IMG/VR virus record: IMGVR_UViG_3300042691_025071
Coordinates: 124,001 to 188,000 of that record
DNA length: 64,000 nt
Origin: a virus
Strand: one strand, 5' to 3'
Part shown: in pieces, positions 56,413 to 62,016 of the stretch
How positions within the stretch are numbered: position 1 is the first letter of the stretch
Layout: each line of letters begins with the position of its first letter
Program-made: the position numbers and the translations under genes
The notes under the pieces: generated by a model
The model's input: the letters and a program-made list of their open reading frames with translations, nothing else
What the model was told of the DNA's origin: nothing
Database searches by the model: none

Positions 56413-56523
56413 TTAGAAATGGAAAACTAATTGATATTTTATTTGAAAGTAAACAAAGGTGAATACCATCATCCAAAATAAAAGTAAAATTTTGTAAAAT
56501 CTATTTTCGTATTTCTGTTTCAT
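56413..56523 (-). CDS. Membrane peptide (36 aa)
   Basis: MKQKYENRFYKILLLFWMMV..., one membrane helix with a basic N-terminus, directly behind its own promoter. Function unknown. Confidence 0.6.
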   Translation of the reverse strand: MKQKYENRFYKILLLFWMMVFTFVYFQIKYQLVFHF

Positions 56524-56527
56524 AACA

Positions 56528-56559
56528 CAAATATAAGGTATTATTTATTATATTCCAAA
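56528..56559 (-). promoter_or_regulatory. Bacteroidota-type promoter
   Basis: TATATTTG with TTTGGAA upstream; drives the unit starting at 56523. Confidence 0.8.
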
Positions 56560-56565
56560 TTTATT

Positions 56566-56676
56566 TTAGATTTCACCCGTTAGATAATACTTTAAGGAGA
56601 TTACAATAACAAGTGTAATAAAACAGATTATTAATGTTAATCCTTGAATCCATTGGTCAGAATTGTCTTGTTTCAT
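56566..56676 (-). CDS. Membrane peptide (36 aa)
   Basis: MKQDNSDQWIQGLTLIICFI..., one membrane helix, ending KYYLTGEI. Located behind its own promoter and ending just before the next one. Confidence 0.6.
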   Translation of the reverse strand: MKQDNSDQWIQGLTLIICFITLVIVISLKYYLTGEI

Positions 56677-56699
56677 TGTAGTAGTTTTTAATTGTTTAA

Positions 56700-56731
56700 C
56701 AAATATACATCATTATACTTTATATTCCAAA
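56700..56731 (-). promoter_or_regulatory. Bacteroidota-type promoter
   Basis: TATATTTG with TTTGGAA upstream; drives the peptide gene starting at 56676. Confidence 0.8.
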
Positions 56732-56792
56732 TTTATTTTGTTAAAACTTTGTGAAGATAACCGACAGGCGATTTCCTGATCCGGGTCGTTGG

Positions 56793-56841
56793 AAATTTCT
56801 TTGGCGTCTAACTTCCTGTAATACGATCAGCCACAGAAAAT
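56793..56841. repeat. Intergenic inverted repeat, copy 16
   Basis: Arms ATTTCTTTGGC and GCCACAGAAAAT with one wobble; loop TGTAATACGATCA. The spacer at 56858-56878 carries part of the GGTGAACACGGAG block. Confidence 0.82.
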
Positions 56842-56884
56842 GACATACCGGGAGCATGGTGAACACGGAGTTCTGTGGAGAAAC

Positions 56885-56910
56885 AAAAAACCCCAACATT
56901 TCTGTTGAGG
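56885..56910 (-). terminator. Intrinsic terminator
   Basis: CCCCAAC/GTTGAGG stem, T-run on the minus strand; repeated at 60360. Confidence 0.87.
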
Positions 56911-56936
56911 TTTGTCTTTATGAGGGAACGAACGGA

Positions 56937-57140
56937 CTACTCTGTGTCAATAATGACGAATTGGTCTTCTTCGGGTATAACCGATAAACTTCTTCCGTTA
57001 TCCCATTTGACTTGATATTGATTTAACCCATCAACTCCGATAATTGTACCCATTGTGTTTGGTTCAATAGGTTGAGGGTCATCCATAAAAATCATCATAA
57101 TTCTTTTTCCGATTAGTTCAGTTCTTAATTGTAAATTCAT
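56937..57140 (-). CDS. DUF4314 family protein
   Basis: The 67 residues match DUF4314: LIGKRIMMIFMDDPQPIEPN, then TMGTIIGVDGLNQYQVKWDN and GRSLSVIPEEDQFVII. A small SH3-like beta-barrel protein widespread in phages; function unknown. Confidence 0.92.
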   Translation of the reverse strand: MNLQLRTELIGKRIMMIFMDDPQPIEPNTMGTIIGVDGLNQYQVKWDNGRSLSVIPEEDQFVIIDTE

Positions 57141-57160
57141 AGTGAGTGGGTTTAGTTAAA

Positions 57161-57192
57161 CAAATATACAACAATAAATATTATATTTCAAA
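57161..57192 (-). promoter_or_regulatory. Bacteroidota-type promoter
   Basis: TATATTTG with TTTG upstream; drives the DUF4314 gene. Confidence 0.78.
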
Positions 57193-57212
57193 TCTAAAAT
57201 GTTAAAAAAAAT

Positions 57213-57240
57213 AAAAAACCCGATGTAAAAACATCGGGTT
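57213..57240 (-). terminator. Intrinsic terminator
   Basis: CCCGATGT/ACATCGGG stem, T-run on the minus strand; no inverted repeat before the next promoter. Confidence 0.9.
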
Positions 57241-57256
57241 AAAACCAACCATACTA

Positions 57257-57394
57257 CTAATAAGGTTTGTTAATTCTTTTCATCAATCCACCCCAACTTT
57301 CTTTCCCCTTACAACCATACCCACTTGTTTTACAAGAGGACATTGTTAATGATACAAGAACGATAACTACGATAACTGAATAAATCTTTTTCAT
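57257..57394 (-). CDS. Tiny lipoprotein (45 aa)
   Basis: Signal peptide with lipobox SSC (MKKIYSVIVVIVLVSLTMSS, then C), mature part GYGCKGKESWGGLMKRINKP. The start context and cassette position match the other lipoprotein units. Confidence 0.73.
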   Translation of the reverse strand: MKKIYSVIVVIVLVSLTMSSCKTSGYGCKGKESWGGLMKRINKPY

Positions 57395-57417
57395 AATGTT
57401 TTTTTTAATTATTTATA

Positions 57418-57449
57418 CAAATATACAACATATACATACTTATTCCAAA
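57418..57449 (-). promoter_or_regulatory. Bacteroidota-type promoter
   Basis: TATATTTG with TTTGGAA upstream; drives the lipoprotein gene starting at 57394. Confidence 0.8.
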
Positions 57450-57500
57450 TTTTTTTTGTTAAAATTTTGTGAAGGTGAATTCGGATCACCTTCCATCCTG

Positions 57501-57549
57501 AAATTTCTATGGCTTGTCGGTTTCTCTAATAGGATCAGCCACAAAAAAT
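57501..57549. repeat. Intergenic inverted repeat, copy 17
   Basis: Arms AAATTTCTATGGC and GCCACAAAAAAT; loop ends GGATCA. Confidence 0.78.
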
Positions 57550-57552
57550 GTC

Positions 57553-57585
57553 CACCAGCGAATCTGGTGAACACGGAGGTCTGTG
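57553..57585. repeat. Spacer repeat CACCAGCGAATCTGGTG, copy 1
   Basis: A hairpin (CACCAG/CTGGTG) followed by AACACGGAG; near-identical blocks at 58926, 59713 and 60322, and a 3' fragment at 56858. Confidence 0.88.
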
Positions 57586-57591
57586 ACTTGA

Positions 57592-57620
57592 CAAAAAAAA
57601 TCCCCAACTTTCGTTGAGGA
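57592..57620 (-). terminator. Intrinsic terminator
   Basis: TCCCCAAC/GTTGAGGA stem, T-run on the minus strand. Confidence 0.88.
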
Positions 57621-57647
57621 CTTTTCGTTCACAATTAAAACCAAACA

Positions 57648-57989
57648 CTACTTAATTTTCAATTCGGTGTATCGGTAACCTTGACCAATCATACCCAAAG
57701 CGTCGTGATAAGCCAAAGACATTGCGTGGTGTCTTTCATCTGACGTTTTAGAATTTTTACAACCAAATTGTATCCCCCAAGTTAACATACATTCAATACC
57801 ATAATCAACATCAAAGTATTGTCGTGTTTTTTCGAGTGAGGGTTTGTGTACTACTTTCTTTTTCCAACTTTCAGGTAAATGTGTCAAATACACAAAATAC
57901 ATCATTAAGGCGTTTTGTGTGGGCTTACCATTCTTTGACCAAAAACCTTTCGGAAACATTTTTCCATTACATTCATTTTGTTCTTTCAT
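57648..57989 (-). CDS. Hypothetical protein (113 aa)
   Basis: Start at MKEQNECNGKMFPKGFWSKN, behind the promoter. TQNALMMYFVYLTHLPESWK and CMLTWGIQFGCKNSKTSDER. Four Cys suggest a metal site; unrecognised. Confidence 0.7.
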   Translation of the reverse strand: MKEQNECNGKMFPKGFWSKNGKPTQNALMMYFVYLTHLPESWKKKVVHKPSLEKTRQYFDVDYGIECMLTWGIQFGCKNSKTSDERHHAMSLAYHDALGMIGQGYRYTELKIK

Positions 57990-58020
57990 TTGATATAAAT
58001 TTAATTTGTTAGATAATACA

Positions 58021-58052
58021 CAAATATACAACTTATATTTTTTGATTCCAAA
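58021..58052 (-). promoter_or_regulatory. Bacteroidota-type promoter
   Basis: TATATTTG with TTTGGAA upstream; drives the gene starting at 57989. Confidence 0.8.
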
Positions 58053-58095
58053 TTTATTTTTCAAAACCATATTCATACCTGTCGTCCTGGTAAAC

Positions 58096-58143
58096 TTTTT
58101 TTATGGCGAGTGGGTTTCTGTAATACGGATCGCCACAGAAAAA
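58096..58143. repeat. Intergenic inverted repeat, copy 18
   Basis: Arms TTTTTTTATGGCG and CGCCACAGAAAAA; loop TGTAATACGGAT. Confidence 0.8.
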
Positions 58144-58194
58144 GGTGTAATCCCAGCTCGAACCGCGATTCAAGTTTTGTGTAATACCACAAAT

Positions 58195-58220
58195 AAAAAA
58201 ACCACCCCTTTCGGAGTGGT
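58195..58220 (-). terminator. Intrinsic terminator
   Basis: ACCACcCC/GGaGTGGT stem, same as at 43008. Confidence 0.87.
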
Positions 58221-58243
58221 TTCGTTCACAATTAAAACTACAA

Positions 58244-58438
58244 CTATCTTTTAGAAATTCGTTTGTCAAAGTAACATAAGACCACCGATAACACAACGGA
58301 TAAAGACATCATAACCAAGAAAATGTTGTTAATGATTGTTAGGTAGTTATCTTCCAAGTTGTTGAAGTAAAACATAACAACCAACCCAACCATAATTGTC
58401 AAGTGAAAACCGAGAATAGAACTGAAAAACTTTTTCAT
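58244..58438 (-). CDS. Two-helix membrane protein (64 aa)
   Basis: Start at MKKFFSSILGFHLTIMVGLV; two membrane helices and a basic tail (CYFDKRISKR). Unknown role. Confidence 0.7.
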   Translation of the reverse strand: MKKFFSSILGFHLTIMVGLVVMFYFNNLEDNYLTIINNIFLVMMSLSVVLSVVLCYFDKRISKR

Positions 58439-58462
58439 AATTTTTGTTTTTAATTGTTTATA

Positions 58463-58494
58463 CAAATATACAACTTATACCGAGTAAAACCAAA
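58463..58494 (-). promoter_or_regulatory. Bacteroidota-type promoter
   Basis: TATATTTG with TTTGG upstream; drives the gene starting at 58438. Confidence 0.8.
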
Positions 58495-58495
58495 T

Positions 58496-58750
58496 TTATT
58501 TTGTTAAACTTTTCTTAATGAATGACCTAACCACTATCAACCCAATCAAAGTAACAACTGACCAAACCCAAGTCCACATAACATACCAACCCGAATTTCC
58601 TTTATCCCAAAGGTGTTCATAATCGTACAACCCATCCTCATCCCAAGTAGTAGGTTCCGCCCCCAACATCATAAGTGTTAATAAACCGATAAAACAACCG
58701 AGAAGAAAACCAATGTTTTCAATTCTGTTAATTAGTTTGTTTTTGTCCAT
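58496..58750 (-). CDS. Two-helix membrane protein (84 aa)
   Basis: NKLINRIENIGFLLGCFIGL, a polar loop with EDGLYDYEHLWDKGNSGWYV, then a second helix and a Lys-rich end. Loop placement suggests periplasmic exposure. Unknown role. Confidence 0.72.
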   Translation of the reverse strand: MDKNKLINRIENIGFLLGCFIGLLTLMMLGAEPTTWDEDGLYDYEHLWDKGNSGWYVMWTWVWSVVTLIGLIVVRSFIKKSLTK

Positions 58751-58773
58751 TGTAGTATGTTTTAATTGTTTAA

Positions 58774-58805
58774 CAAATATACATCATTAAACCTTATATT
58801 CCAAA
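58774..58805 (-). promoter_or_regulatory. Bacteroidota-type promoter
   Basis: TATATTTG with TTTGGAA upstream; drives the gene starting at 58750. Confidence 0.8.
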
Positions 58806-58866
58806 TTTATTTTGTTAATCTATTGTTAAAGAGTTTCACTGGTGGAAACCTGGATCTGAACCAAAA

Positions 58867-58922
58867 AATTTATGTGGCGTGTAATACCACCTTTATCTGT
58901 AATACGATCCGCCACATAAATT
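58867..58922. repeat. Intergenic inverted repeat, copy 19
   Basis: Perfect 12-bp arms AATTTATGTGGC and GCCACATAAATT. Compared with consensus TTTCTGTGGC/GCCACAGAAA a C-G pair is replaced by A-T on both sides. Confidence 0.92.
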
Positions 58923-58925
58923 CAC

Positions 58926-58959
58926 CACCAGCGAATCTGGTGAACACGGAGTTCTGTGG
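58926..58959. repeat. Spacer repeat CACCAGCGAATCTGGTG, copy 2
   Basis: Same block as at 57553, ending GTTCTGTGG. Confidence 0.9.
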
Positions 58960-58964
58960 AAAAA

Positions 58965-58993
58965 CAAAAAACCCCCGACTTTTGTCGAGGGTT
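58965..58993 (-). terminator. Intrinsic terminator
   Basis: CCC.CCGAC/GTCGAGGG stem, T-run on the minus strand. Confidence 0.88.
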
Positions 58994-59013
58994 TCTGTAT
59001 TACGATTTCGTGA

Positions 59014-59352
59014 TTAGTGTTTGTAAATCGGTATTCGTTCGATTTTATCATCTATCCTTTCGGTGAGTTCGTCAAAATAGACCAAGTGTTGTTCATCTTT
59101 GACTTTACCATTGTTTGATACATAAAACACCGAGTAAGTGTCTGTAAAACCGAGTGTGATGATTACCCAACCTTTGTGGTGATGTCCTGATACTTTCAAA
59201 CATAACCCCTTATTAAACATATTAAGGAGTTTAGATACACCCCAAGACCAATATGTTGTTCTGTTGTGGGTTAATACTTGTAAGGTTTCTTGTGGGTTAA
59301 ATTCCCTTTCACCTTTTTCCGATACGAAGTTGTGTAGTTGTTCGTGTGTCAT
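59014..59352 (-). CDS. Hypothetical protein (112 aa)
   Basis: MTHEQLHNFVSEKGEREFNP..., with YWSWGVSKLLNMFNKGLCLK and HHHKGWVIITLGFTDTYSVF. A conserved phage-like layout; function unknown. Second gene of its unit. Confidence 0.72.
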   Translation of the reverse strand: MTHEQLHNFVSEKGEREFNPQETLQVLTHNRTTYWSWGVSKLLNMFNKGLCLKVSGHHHKGWVIITLGFTDTYSVFYVSNNGKVKDEQHLVYFDELTERIDDKIERIPIYKH

Positions 59353-59364
59353 AGTTGGTAGTTA

Positions 59365-59544
59365 TTAAATGTTTGAGAGAAAAATGTCCATCATAAAGAG
59401 AGTGAATGTCATCATTGTCAAACCGAATAAAACACGAAGAAAAATGTTTGAGATTTTGTCATTCCTCATATAGTGAGAGAATAACATTGTTAACCCCATT
59501 AGTCCGAGTGTAAGGAGAAGGAGTGTGAGAGTGATTTTGTCCAT
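59365..59544 (-). CDS. Two-helix membrane protein (59 aa)
   Basis: MDKITLTLLLLTLGLMGLTM, a short loop HYMRNDK and a second hydrophobic helix. Directly behind a promoter. Function unknown. Confidence 0.66.
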   Translation of the reverse strand: MDKITLTLLLLTLGLMGLTMLFSHYMRNDKISNIFLRVLFGLTMMTFTLFMMDIFLSNI

Positions 59545-59567
59545 TGTAGTAGTTTTTAATTGTTTAT

Positions 59568-59600
59568 CAAATATACGACATTATACCTTATATTTCCAAA
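59568..59600 (-). promoter_or_regulatory. Bacteroidota-type promoter
   Basis: TATATTTG with TTTGGAA upstream; drives the two genes starting at 59544. Confidence 0.8.
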
Positions 59601-59660
59601 TTTTTATTGTTAAAATGTTGTTAACGAATTTTCCCCGTGAACCGCTGTTGCGATCAGGAT

Positions 59661-59709
59661 AATTTTCCATGGCGAGTAGGTTAATCTGTACCTATCCGCC
59701 ACAAAAAAT
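59661..59709. repeat. Intergenic inverted repeat, copy 20
   Basis: Arms AATTTTCCATGGCG and CGCCACAAAAAAT, imperfect. Confidence 0.75.
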
Positions 59710-59712
59710 ATC

Positions 59713-59742
59713 TACCAGCGAATCTGGTGAACACGGAGTTCT
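59713..59742. repeat. Spacer repeat [C/T]ACCAGCGAATCTGGTG, copy 3
   Basis: Same block as at 58926, slightly shorter. Confidence 0.88.
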
Positions 59743-59744
59743 AA

Positions 59745-59771
59745 CAAAAAACCCCCGATACTATCGGAGGT
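59745..59771 (-). terminator. Intrinsic terminator
   Basis: CC.CCCGATA/TATCGGAGG stem, T-run on the minus strand. Confidence 0.85.
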
Positions 59772-59796
59772 TTAATGTTTTGAGTGGAGTGTGAAG

Positions 59797-60078
59797 TTAC
59801 TTAATCATTGAGTGTATTTGTTTCCAATACTTTGGGAGTTTCTGACCACATTTAGTGAGGTGTTTCTCGTTTAAGTGATTACCACCCTTTATCCATTTCG
59901 CACAATAGGAGAGATACCGACTATCCGATGAATTAAAACCAACCCCATTCTCTTTGATTGTTTCGTTTGTGATTTGTTCTTCGGTAGTTTGGAGGTTATG
60001 TAAGACAACCAACGCTCTTTCTATCCATTTAGGGTTTCTTGACAAGTTCATTTTGATTTCTTCTTTTGTGTAAGACAT
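59797..60078 (-). CDS. Hypothetical protein (93 aa)
   Basis: Start at MSYTKEEIKMNLSRNPKWIE; the longer frame begins in the promoter. RALVVLHNLQTTEEQITNET and GFNSSDSRYLSYCAKWIKGG form a layout common to phage proteins that I cannot name. Confidence 0.75.
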   Translation of the reverse strand: MSYTKEEIKMNLSRNPKWIERALVVLHNLQTTEEQITNETIKENGVGFNSSDSRYLSYCAKWIKGGNHLNEKHLTKCGQKLPKYWKQIHSMIK

Positions 60079-60099
60079 AACTTTGAAAGTTTGTTTCGT

Positions 60100-60132
60100 C
60101 AAAGTTAACCAATTTATACCCTTATATCCAAA
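60100..60132 (-). promoter_or_regulatory. Bacteroidota-type promoter (variant)
   Basis: TAACTTTG with TTTGGAT upstream; drives the gene starting at 60078. Confidence 0.72.
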
Positions 60133-60196
60133 TTTATTTTGTTAAAGTTTTGTGAATGTGTAATACGATGACACGACAGGTGATCCGGGATTATGG

Positions 60197-60258
60197 AATT
60201 TCCTTGGCGTGTAACCTCCTGTAATACCCCTATTATGTAAGACAACCGCCACAGAAAT
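60197..60258. repeat. Intergenic inverted repeat, copy 21
   Basis: Arms ATTTCCTTGGCG and CGCCACAGAAAT with a long loop of 37 nt containing TGTAATACC. Confidence 0.8.
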
Positions 60259-60321
60259 ATTTTCGCATGCGGTGTCCCCAACCACATCTTCTAACTGGTT
60301 CTACAAGCCAAAGAAATTTAC

Positions 60322-60355
60322 CACCAGCGAATCTGGTGAACACGGAGTTCTGTGG
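60322..60355. repeat. Spacer repeat CACCAGCGAATCTGGTG, copy 4
   Basis: Same block as at 58926. Confidence 0.9.
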
Positions 60356-60359
60356 GAAA

Positions 60360-60387
60360 TAAAAAACCCCAACATTTCTGTTGAGGT
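60360..60387 (-). terminator. Intrinsic terminator
   Basis: CCCCAAC/GTTGAGG stem, T-run on the minus strand. Confidence 0.87.
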
Positions 60388-60409
60388 TTCGTTTCAGTTT
60401 CCAACCCGA

Positions 60410-60784
60410 TTAACTTATCATTATCATTCGTTCAGGGTTATATCCATTTTCCACAAAGAATTTATTTCTTTCGTATTCATCTTGTCCAACTATCTTTTTC
60501 ACGATTTGATGAAATTCGTAGAAGGAGATTTCATCAAACATTTCAAACACCAACTTTTGAAGTTTGGAGTAGTCAGTCAGGACATTTGATTTACACCCCA
60601 TAAGGTAACGGAAGTTCATCTGTTGTTTGGTAAACGAACAAGGAGTTGTACCGATGAATTTGGAGAGTTCTTCTTCGGTTTTCAAATGAATGTACCGAGT
60701 ACCGAATTTGGTAACATAAAAGTTCAGGATTAAGTCATTGTCAGTCCAATGATGAAGTCCGAGTGTGAGAGTTCTTTTTAACAT
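60410..60784 (-). CDS. Hypothetical protein (124 aa)
   Basis: MLKRTLTLGLHHWTDNDLIL..., with EEELSKFIGTTPCSFTKQQM and NFRYLMGCKSN. No family assigned. Last minus-strand gene of the array, with own promoter and terminator. Confidence 0.7.
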   Translation of the reverse strand: MLKRTLTLGLHHWTDNDLILNFYVTKFGTRYIHLKTEEELSKFIGTTPCSFTKQQMNFRYLMGCKSNVLTDYSKLQKLVFEMFDEISFYEFHQIVKKIVGQDEYERNKFFVENGYNPERMIMIS

Positions 60785-60814
60785 AGTAGTAGAGTTTTAA
60801 CTTGTGAACGATAT

Positions 60815-60842
60815 ACAAATATACACCTTATACACCCCAAAA
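60815..60842 (-). promoter_or_regulatory. Bacteroidota-type promoter
   Basis: TATATTTG with TTTTGG upstream; drives the gene starting at 60784. Confidence 0.75.
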
Positions 60843-60909
60843 CAATCAACCCGAATGTTAATGTTATGTTAAAGAATTTTACGGGTAAACCCCGGATCAC
60901 CCGGAAAAC

Positions 60910-60996
60910 TTTTTCTCTGGCTCATAATAACTTTAACTTTTTATTAACAAATAATTTCGTACCTTTGTGGTTTTTTTCCTACACGCCACAGAAAAT
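60910..60996. repeat. Intergenic inverted repeat, copy 22, with promoter in its loop
   Basis: Arms TTTTTCTCTGGC and GCCACAGAAAATC enclose 63 nt that contain a complete + strand promoter (ending TACCTTTG at 60960-60967). The loops of other copies are 15-40 nt. Confidence 0.82.
60930..60968 (+). promoter_or_regulatory. Promoter repeat 1 (39 nt)
   Basis: ACTTTAACTTTTTATTAACA then AATAATTTCGTACCTTTGT; a second copy differing at two positions is at 61053-61091. No ORF follows directly. Confidence 0.7.
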
Positions 60997-61052
60997 CCAA
61001 ACCTTCACGGGTTCACCTCCAAATTTTTTTTCTTAAAATTTTGTTAACGAAA

Positions 61053-61091
61053 ACTTTAACTTTTTATTAACAAATAATTTTGTATCTTTGT
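61053..61091 (+). promoter_or_regulatory. Promoter repeat 2 (39 nt)
   Basis: Second copy with TATCTTTG as -7 box (61083-61090), followed by a solitary repeat arm CGCCACGAAAAA at 61099-61110. Confidence 0.72.
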
Positions 61092-61167
61092 AGGTTCTCG
61101 CCACGAAAAAAGTCACCCCGAACCTTCACCCCCGAAATGTTAAAGTTTTGTTAAAGGGAAAAAAAAA

Positions 61168-61200
61168 TTTGGAAATATACATTTTGAGGGTGTATATTTG
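61168..61200 (+). promoter_or_regulatory. Bacteroidota-type promoter
   Basis: TTTGGAAATA and TATATTTG, the same class as in the minus-strand array but pointing right; drives the gene at 61224. Confidence 0.85.
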
Positions 61201-61223
61201 TGAAACAATTAAAAATTAAAACT

Positions 61224-61745
61224 ATGAACAAAGAAACAAAAACAATCGGACAAACTGAATTATTGGAAATCTTAATGAATGTTGATAAATCAACCTTTGT
61301 TAATATCGTTTCCAAAACAAAAGTTCGTATGAACAAAACAAATAACCCTTATTATGATAAGGTGTTCAAAGTGAACAAATGTAACTACCTTATTGGAAAT
61401 GAGTACGAAACGAGAGTGAATACCAATGATAAAAAAGAGGGTGGAGAGGGTAATTTTGTGAGTGAGGAAAATAAGGTGGGTGTTCATATTTCAAAGTGTG
61501 TTTTGTTCAATGAGAAACACAATTCCCACTACTTACAAGTTGAAAGATTTGACGAAATCAAACCGAATGTAAGTTACATTTTTGAGGGTAACGAAGTTGA
61601 AAAGACATTGTTTGAAAGTTACCTTGTTAAAGTGAGTGAGAGTTCAAGACAACCACAAGAAAGGAGAGTGTTGGTACAATCATTTAAGTTGAGTTCTATT
61701 GAGGAAATTACTTTGGGTGGTGTTCACTACATTGTAGAAAGATAA
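61224..61745 (+). CDS. Paralogue of the 54.7-kb protein (173 aa)
   Basis: Start at MNKETKTIGQTELLEILMNV, behind the promoter. Shares TKVRMNKTNNPYYDKV, SESSRQPQERR and LSSIEEITLGGVHYIV with the minus-strand gene at 54684. Conserved phage family of unknown function. First + strand gene after the array, ending in a strong terminator. Confidence 0.8.
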   Translation: MNKETKTIGQTELLEILMNVDKSTFVNIVSKTKVRMNKTNNPYYDKVFKVNKCNYLIGNEYETRVNTNDKKEGGEGNFVSEENKVGVHISKCVLFNEKHNSHYLQVERFDEIKPNVSYIFEGNEVEKTLFESYLVKVSESSRQPQERRVLVQSFKLSSIEEITLGGVHYIVER

Positions 61746-61774
61746 GGTCTTAAATTGACTCTAATGAGTTCACA

Positions 61775-61803
61775 AAGGTATCGGAAACGATACCTTTTTT
61801 TTA
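61775..61803 (+). terminator. Intrinsic terminator
   Basis: AAAGGTATCG-GAAA-CGATACCTTT followed by T residues. Confidence 0.93.
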
Positions 61804-61804
61804 T

Positions 61805-61970
61805 ACCCCCTATCCAAGATACAGACCGACCACCCCCGTCCCGATTCAAAATTTCTCTGGCGACCCCCCTATCTCCCTACATACCCCTCCCCCCTATACC
61901 ACCCCCCTCCCGTATCCCCCCTTAAATAGGGGTTTTTAGGGGGGGTTAGAAAGGGGGGACAATGCCGTAA
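61805..61970. other. C-run/G-run region without a gene
   Basis: Eight or more runs of 3-6 C on the + strand are followed from 61929 by runs of 4, 7 and 6 G. This is highly unusual in a genome otherwise about 70% A+T. The two halves could form long G-C hairpins, and the minus strand of the first half has quadruplex potential. The segment lies inside the loop of a diverged repeat copy. Confidence 0.75.
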
Positions 61971-61980
61971 CAGAAATTTT
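61848..61980. repeat. Diverged inverted repeat, copy 24, C/G-rich loop
   Basis: Left arm AAAATTTCTCTGGCG and right arm CAGAAATTTT about 105 nt apart; the loop is the C-run/G-run region. Confidence 0.5.
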
Positions 61981-62016
61981 TCCGGAAAAAATCTGAAAAT
62001 CGGATCAATAGGGGTA

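Noticed and set aside
900-60000. Stop-codon reassignment, as in some Bacteroidota phages
   Set aside because: TAA, TGA and TAG all end genes with tightly packed neighbours, so the standard bacterial code fits.
36800-61000. Regularly recurring palindromic repeats looked like a CRISPR array
   Set aside because: Repeat units are about 1 kb apart, arms differ between copies, genes fill the intervals, and no cas gene is present.
36800-61000. Integron-like cassette array
   Set aside because: Palindromes with variable loops recall attC sites, but no integron integrase is visible, each unit has its own promoter and terminator, and no attC core sites are apparent.
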